Assembly: GCA_003219495.1 (NCBI GenBank)
Contig: QHOZ01000012.1
Span: forward strand, 1-8,418
DNA: 8,418 nucleotides
Direction of reading: 5' to 3'
DNA from: Verrucomicrobiota bacterium
GTDB lineage: Bacteria; Verrucomicrobiota; Verrucomicrobiae; Chthoniobacterales; UBA10450
Shown here: piece by piece, positions 5,926-8,418 of the stretch
How positions within the stretch are numbered: the stretch's first letter is position 1
Layout of the letters: each line of letters opens with the position of its first letter
Program-made: the position numbers and the translations under genes
Notes under the pieces: generated by a model
What the model was told of the DNA's origin: nothing
Seen by the model: the letters and a program-made list of their open reading frames with translations, nothing else
The model's database searches: none

Positions 5926-7008
5926 ATGGATGTTGTCGATGTTGCGATCGTCGGTGGAGGCCCTTCCGGGTCGACTTGCGCCGCGTTATGCGCCGCGGCC
6001 GGATTACGGACGTCGCTGATCGAGCGGGAACGATTTCCACGCGAGAAAGTTTGCGGTGATTGCATCAATCCGGCGTGCTGGCCGGTGCTCGAGCGGCTCA
6101 ATGTTGCGGACGAAATTCGACGTTCGGCGCACGGCGTGCTCGAATCCGTCGAGTTCATTGCGATTAACGGAAAAAAACTGCGCGTTGATCTGCCGCGCGG
6201 CGAGCGGGCGGAGATCGCGATCAAGCGCAGCATTTTCGATCAGCTTCTTCTTGAGCGTGCGCGTGCGCTTAGCGTAGACGTGCGCGAGGAAACGACCGCA
6301 GTCTCGCTGAATCGCACTGCGTCAGAGAACTGGAAGATCGACATTGTGCGCGACACGATTGTCGCGCGGGTCGTGGTCGGGGCAGACGGCAGAAATTCCA
6401 CCGTCGCGCGACTGCAAAATCTTTTGCCGCGGCCGGAACGCGAGCGGGTCGCGTTGCAGGCGCATATTCCGCTGCCGGGCGATTTCGGAAATCGCATCGT
6501 GCTTCAGTTTTTGCCCGAAGGCTATTCAGGCCAGGCGCCGGTGAACGATCGCGAGCTGAATCTGTGTCTCGTCGGAACGCCGCCAACAATCGGATCGCTT
6601 CGCTCGTGGGCGGAGAAAGAATTTCGTCTTTCTGCGGATCGACCGTGGCGCACCATCACTCCACTGACTCGCGATCCGGTCCCGGTCGCGCACGAGAATT
6701 TGTTTTTTATCGGCGATGCCGCGCGCGTCGTCGAACCCTTTACGGGTGAAGGAATTTATTATGCGCTGCGTTCCGGCGAGCTCGCGGCGGATGCGATCCT
6801 GAACATCATTCGCGGCGATGATCGGCAACTTGCATTGCGCGAATTCGCCTACGCGCACCGCGCGATGTATCGCGGCCGGCTCTGGATCAATCAGCTGGCG
6901 CGCGGCGCCGTGCTTTCGCCAAAAATTGCATCGGCACTTTTGCCTGTCGCACGATTCAGTCCCGCAATTCTGCGCGCGCTTACCGGTAAAATTGTCAGGA
7001 CGCGCTGA
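5926..7008 (+). CDS. FAD-dependent oxidoreductase, geranylgeranyl-reductase/aromatic-hydroxylase type
   Basis: A 360-residue flavoprotein. The N-terminal Rossmann motif is [11 protein letters not shown] (6-16) with the acidic ribose-binding Glu33. KVCGDCINP (41-49) is the CG(D/E) segment typical of the geranylgeranyl reductase branch. VVGADGRNS (150-158) is the DG motif, and [19 protein letters not shown] (259-277) is the second FAD-contacting GD motif. Members reduce isoprenoid double bonds or hydroxylate aromatic and quinone-like substrates; nothing adjacent settles which. The start is firm: an in-frame TGA at 5917 leaves ATG 5926 as the first start, with weak GAAGCGGA before it. The last 14 bases overlap the convergent folD gene. 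No polyketide synthase, methyltransferase or isoprenoid gene is beside it, so it is an orphan in this window. Confidence 0.9.
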   Translation: MDVVDVAIVGGGPSGSTCAALCAAAGLRTSLIERERFPREKVCGDCINPACWPVLERLNVADEIRRSAHGVLESVEFIAINGKKLRVDLPRGERAEIAIKRSIFDQLLLERARALSVDVREETTAVSLNRTASENWKIDIVRDTIVARVVVGADGRNSTVARLQNLLPRPERERVALQAHIPLPGDFGNRIVLQFLPEGYSGQAPVNDRELNLCLVGTPPTIGSLRSWAEKEFRLSADRPWRTITPLTRDPVPVAHENLFFIGDAARVVEPFTGEGIYYALRSGELAADAILNIIRGDDRQLALREFAYAHRAMYRGRLWINQLARGAVLSPKIASALLPVARFSPAILRALTGKIVRTR

Positions 7009-7846
7009 GCATTCGCGCGGCTTTGACGGTGTTCGACATCAACATCGCGATCGTCATCGGCCCGACACCGCCGGGAACCGGCGTGATCGCTCTGCATTTT
7101 GGCGCGACTTCCTCGAACGCAACATCACCGACCAGCCGATAACCACGTTTGTCGTTCTTGTCATCGACGCGATTGATTCCAACATCGACCACGACTGCGT
7201 CGTCGCGAACGTGATCCCCTTTCACAAAATGCGCGCGACCGATCGCCGCGATCAAAATGTCGGCCGAACGCGTAATCGCTTCCAGATTTTTTGTGCGCGA
7301 ATGCGCGACCGTCACAGTGGCGTCGCCACCTTTCGCTTTTTGCATCAACAGAAGCGCGACCGGCTTGCCTACAATCATGCTGCGGCCGAGCACGACGACG
7401 TGCGCGCCTGCGATGTCGATCTTTGATTCGATCAGCAATCGTTGAACGCCGAGCGGTGTGCAGGGAACGAAGCCGGTCTCATCGCCCATCGCGAGCTTTG
7501 CAACGTTGAGCGGGTGAAAACCATCCACGTCCTTGCGCGGATCGATCGCGCGAACAACCGCCGCTTCATCAATCTGCTTTGGCGGCGGCGATTGAACGAG
7601 AATTCCGTGAACCTGCGGATCGCGATTCAGTTCGTCGACGCGCGCGAGCAATTCGTGCTGATGCAGTCCGAGCTCGCGGCTCATCTTATCTTTTGAGCGC
7701 ACATAAGCGCGAGATGCCGAATCATCGCCCACCAAAACGACAGCAATTCCGGGGGTGACGCCCTTGGATTTCAGATCGGAAATTTGCGCGCGAAGATCGA
7801 CATAAACCTTTTCCGCAATCGCGCGGCCGTCGATCAAGTTGGTCAT
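6995..7846 (-). CDS. folD: Bifunctional methylenetetrahydrofolate dehydrogenase / methenyltetrahydrofolate cyclohydrolase
   Basis: FolD interconverts 5,10-methylene-, 5,10-methenyl- and 10-formyl-tetrahydrofolate with NADP in the cytoplasm, feeding purine and formyl-methionine synthesis. The 283 residues carry the catalytic set: Tyr48 and Lys52 in AYVRSK, Gln85 in GILVQ, and Asp108 in [14 protein letters not shown] (128-133), the cofactor site GRSMIVGKP (154-162), VVDVGIN and [11 protein letters not shown] (255-265) follow. Two things are unusual. The stretch between Lys52 and Gln85 is about 11 residues shorter than in E. coli FolD, and the usual QLPLP reads QSPPP. Small insertions around 170-175 and 227-235 restore a normal total length. 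ATG 7846 has no Shine-Dalgarno sequence and follows the DUF374 stop by 17 bases, so the two are likely one transcript. The 3' end overlaps the oxidoreductase gene. Confidence 0.96.
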   Translation of the reverse strand: MTNLIDGRAIAEKVYVDLRAQISDLKSKGVTPGIAVVLVGDDSASRAYVRSKDKMSRELGLHQHELLARVDELNRDPQVHGILVQSPPPKQIDEAAVVRAIDPRKDVDGFHPLNVAKLAMGDETGFVPCTPLGVQRLLIESKIDIAGAHVVVLGRSMIVGKPVALLLMQKAKGGDATVTVAHSRTKNLEAITRSADILIAAIGRAHFVKGDHVRDDAVVVDVGINRVDDKNDKRGYRLVGDVAFEEVAPKCRAITPVPGGVGPMTIAMLMSNTVKAARMLSAS

Positions 7847-7866
7847 TGATTCAATTTAACGAATCA
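7847..7866. repeat. Inverted repeat between the acyltransferase-like gene and folD
   Basis: TGATTC (7847-7852) and GAATCA (7861-7866) form a perfect 6-base inverted repeat around AATTTAAC. It fills the whole 17-base junction and includes the acyltransferase stop codon. In the transcript it would be a weak AU-rich hairpin just before the folD start codon. It may be a chance match or a small translational element. Confidence 0.25.
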
Positions 7867-8418
7867 GCGGCGCTCAACCAGCGACATCATCACATTCTGC
7901 ACGCGTAGTCGTTCCTTCTCGAACTCCTCGTCGGAAGATGTCGATCTAATCTGCTGCGGCTCGCCGATGATGACGCGGATCTTCGAGAACGGTTTTGGAA
8001 TGATGAAGCGGTCCCAACTTTTCACGCGCCAGCAACTCGAGTACTCGAGATTCACCGGCAGCACCCACGCGCCGGTCTTTTGACCCAGAAAAATTATTCC
8101 CGGCCCGAACTCATAGGCCGGGCCGCGCGGACCGTCCGGCGTAATCACAACATCGCCGCCCTTTTCCAAAACTTCACTGAGCTGGAGCAAGCCGCTCGCG
8201 CCGAGCTTCGAGCTCGAGCCGCGAACAACGTTGTAATTAAAACGATGAATCGCGTCGCTCAGCAGATCACCATCTCGGCTGGCGCTGATCAACGCGGCTC
8301 CGCGGCGATGCGGAAAGAAACGGCGAAGAATGAAAGGAAAAATCAGCAAGCGATTATGCCAAAGCGCGCCGATGTAATTTTTCTCCACCGGTTTTCCGAC
8401 AATGCCTGCGCGGTCGTC
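7864..8418 (-). CDS. DUF374 / lysophospholipid acyltransferase-like protein (C-terminal 184 residues; 5' end beyond the right edge)
   Basis: The frame is open from the right window edge to a TGA at 7864, so the true start lies outside. A GTG at 8388 is in frame, but ten coding-like codons precede it. The signature segments of the DUF374 family are present, counting from the first visible residue: ALWHNRLL (18-25, with the His expected to be catalytic), SASRDGD (45-51), VRGSSSK (65-71) and VITPDGPRGP (91-100). SWDRFIIPKPFS and IGEP follow. The family belongs to the LPLAT acyltransferases and is related to the late acyltransferases of lipid A. In Gram-negatives it is thought to act on lipid A or phospholipid precursors at the inner membrane; the exact acceptor is not known from sequence. 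About 30-50 N-terminal residues are missing. It lies 17 bases upstream of folD, and the two are probably co-transcribed. Confidence 0.88.
   Translation of the reverse strand, partial: DDRAGIVGKPVEKNYIGALWHNRLLIFPFILRRFFPHRRGAALISASRDGDLLSDAIHRFNYNVVRGSSSKLGASGLLQLSEVLEKGGDVVITPDGPRGPAYEFGPGIIFLGQKTGAWVLPVNLEYSSCWRVKSWDRFIIPKPFSKIRVIIGEPQQIRSTSSDEEFEKERLRVQNVMMSLVERR

Noticed and set aside
5435..6040. 201-codon minus-strand frame across the divergent gap
   Set aside because: It overlaps the start regions of two clear genes in other frames and is Arg-rich shadow sequence.
6818..7426. 202-codon plus-strand frame spanning the oxidoreductase end and folD
   Set aside because: It is out of frame with the oxidoreductase and antisense to folD; Arg/His-rich and without motifs.
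1..8418. CRISPR arrays, tRNA or rRNA genes, insertion sequences, toxin-antitoxin or phage-defence genes
   Set aside because: No regularly spaced repeats, clover-leaf sequence, transposase, terminal repeats or known defence domains were seen.

Overview
The window is an ordinary-looking stretch of bacterial chromosome, GC-rich (roughly 55-60% by eye) and almost entirely coding: eight genes, no RNA gene, no CRISPR array, no mobile element and no gene-free stretch above about 80 bases. Protein signatures (a CbiX-like chelatase with a FWKEEPS motif, a Rip3-type protease with paired CBS domains, a DUF374 acyltransferase) and the near absence of Shine-Dalgarno sequences suggest a Gram-negative lineage of the Verrucomicrobiota/PVC group, perhaps a soil Chthoniobacterales (Spartobacteria) relative. 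That assignment is an inference from recall, not from a search.

Layout, left to right. A CbiX-like chelatase gene (minus strand, cut by the left edge) and an aldo/keto reductase gene (plus) diverge from a 38-base gap. The reductase then runs tail-to-tail into a three-gene minus-strand cluster read from 5847 down to 1312: a membrane site-2 protease with CBS domains, uvrC, and the transpeptidase PBP2. From a 78-base divergent gap a plus-strand FAD-dependent oxidoreductase of the geranylgeranyl-reductase type runs tail-to-tail into a second minus-strand pair: a DUF374 lysophospholipid acyltransferase-like gene (cut by the right edge) followed by folD. Both convergent junctions overlap (4 and 14 bases), leaving no room for separate intergenic terminators.

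Functionally this is housekeeping: cell-wall elongation (PBP2), nucleotide excision repair (UvrC), one-carbon metabolism (FolD), envelope lipid acylation (DUF374), regulated intramembrane proteolysis (site-2 protease) and redox enzymes. The genes do not form one pathway, and I see no phage-defence, secretion or biosynthetic system.

The points most worth a second look lie inside the proteins. UvrC is 503 residues, about 100 fewer than usual. It lacks the linker region between the UVR motif and the RNase H-like nuclease, lacks the four-cysteine iron-sulfur motif, and has one insertion and one deletion between its nuclease active-site residues, yet keeps every catalytic signature I can recognise. 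FolD lacks about 11 residues between two catalytic residues, and the protease has a shortened first membrane hairpin. PBP2 starts with what looks like a short cleavable signal peptide instead of the usual membrane anchor.
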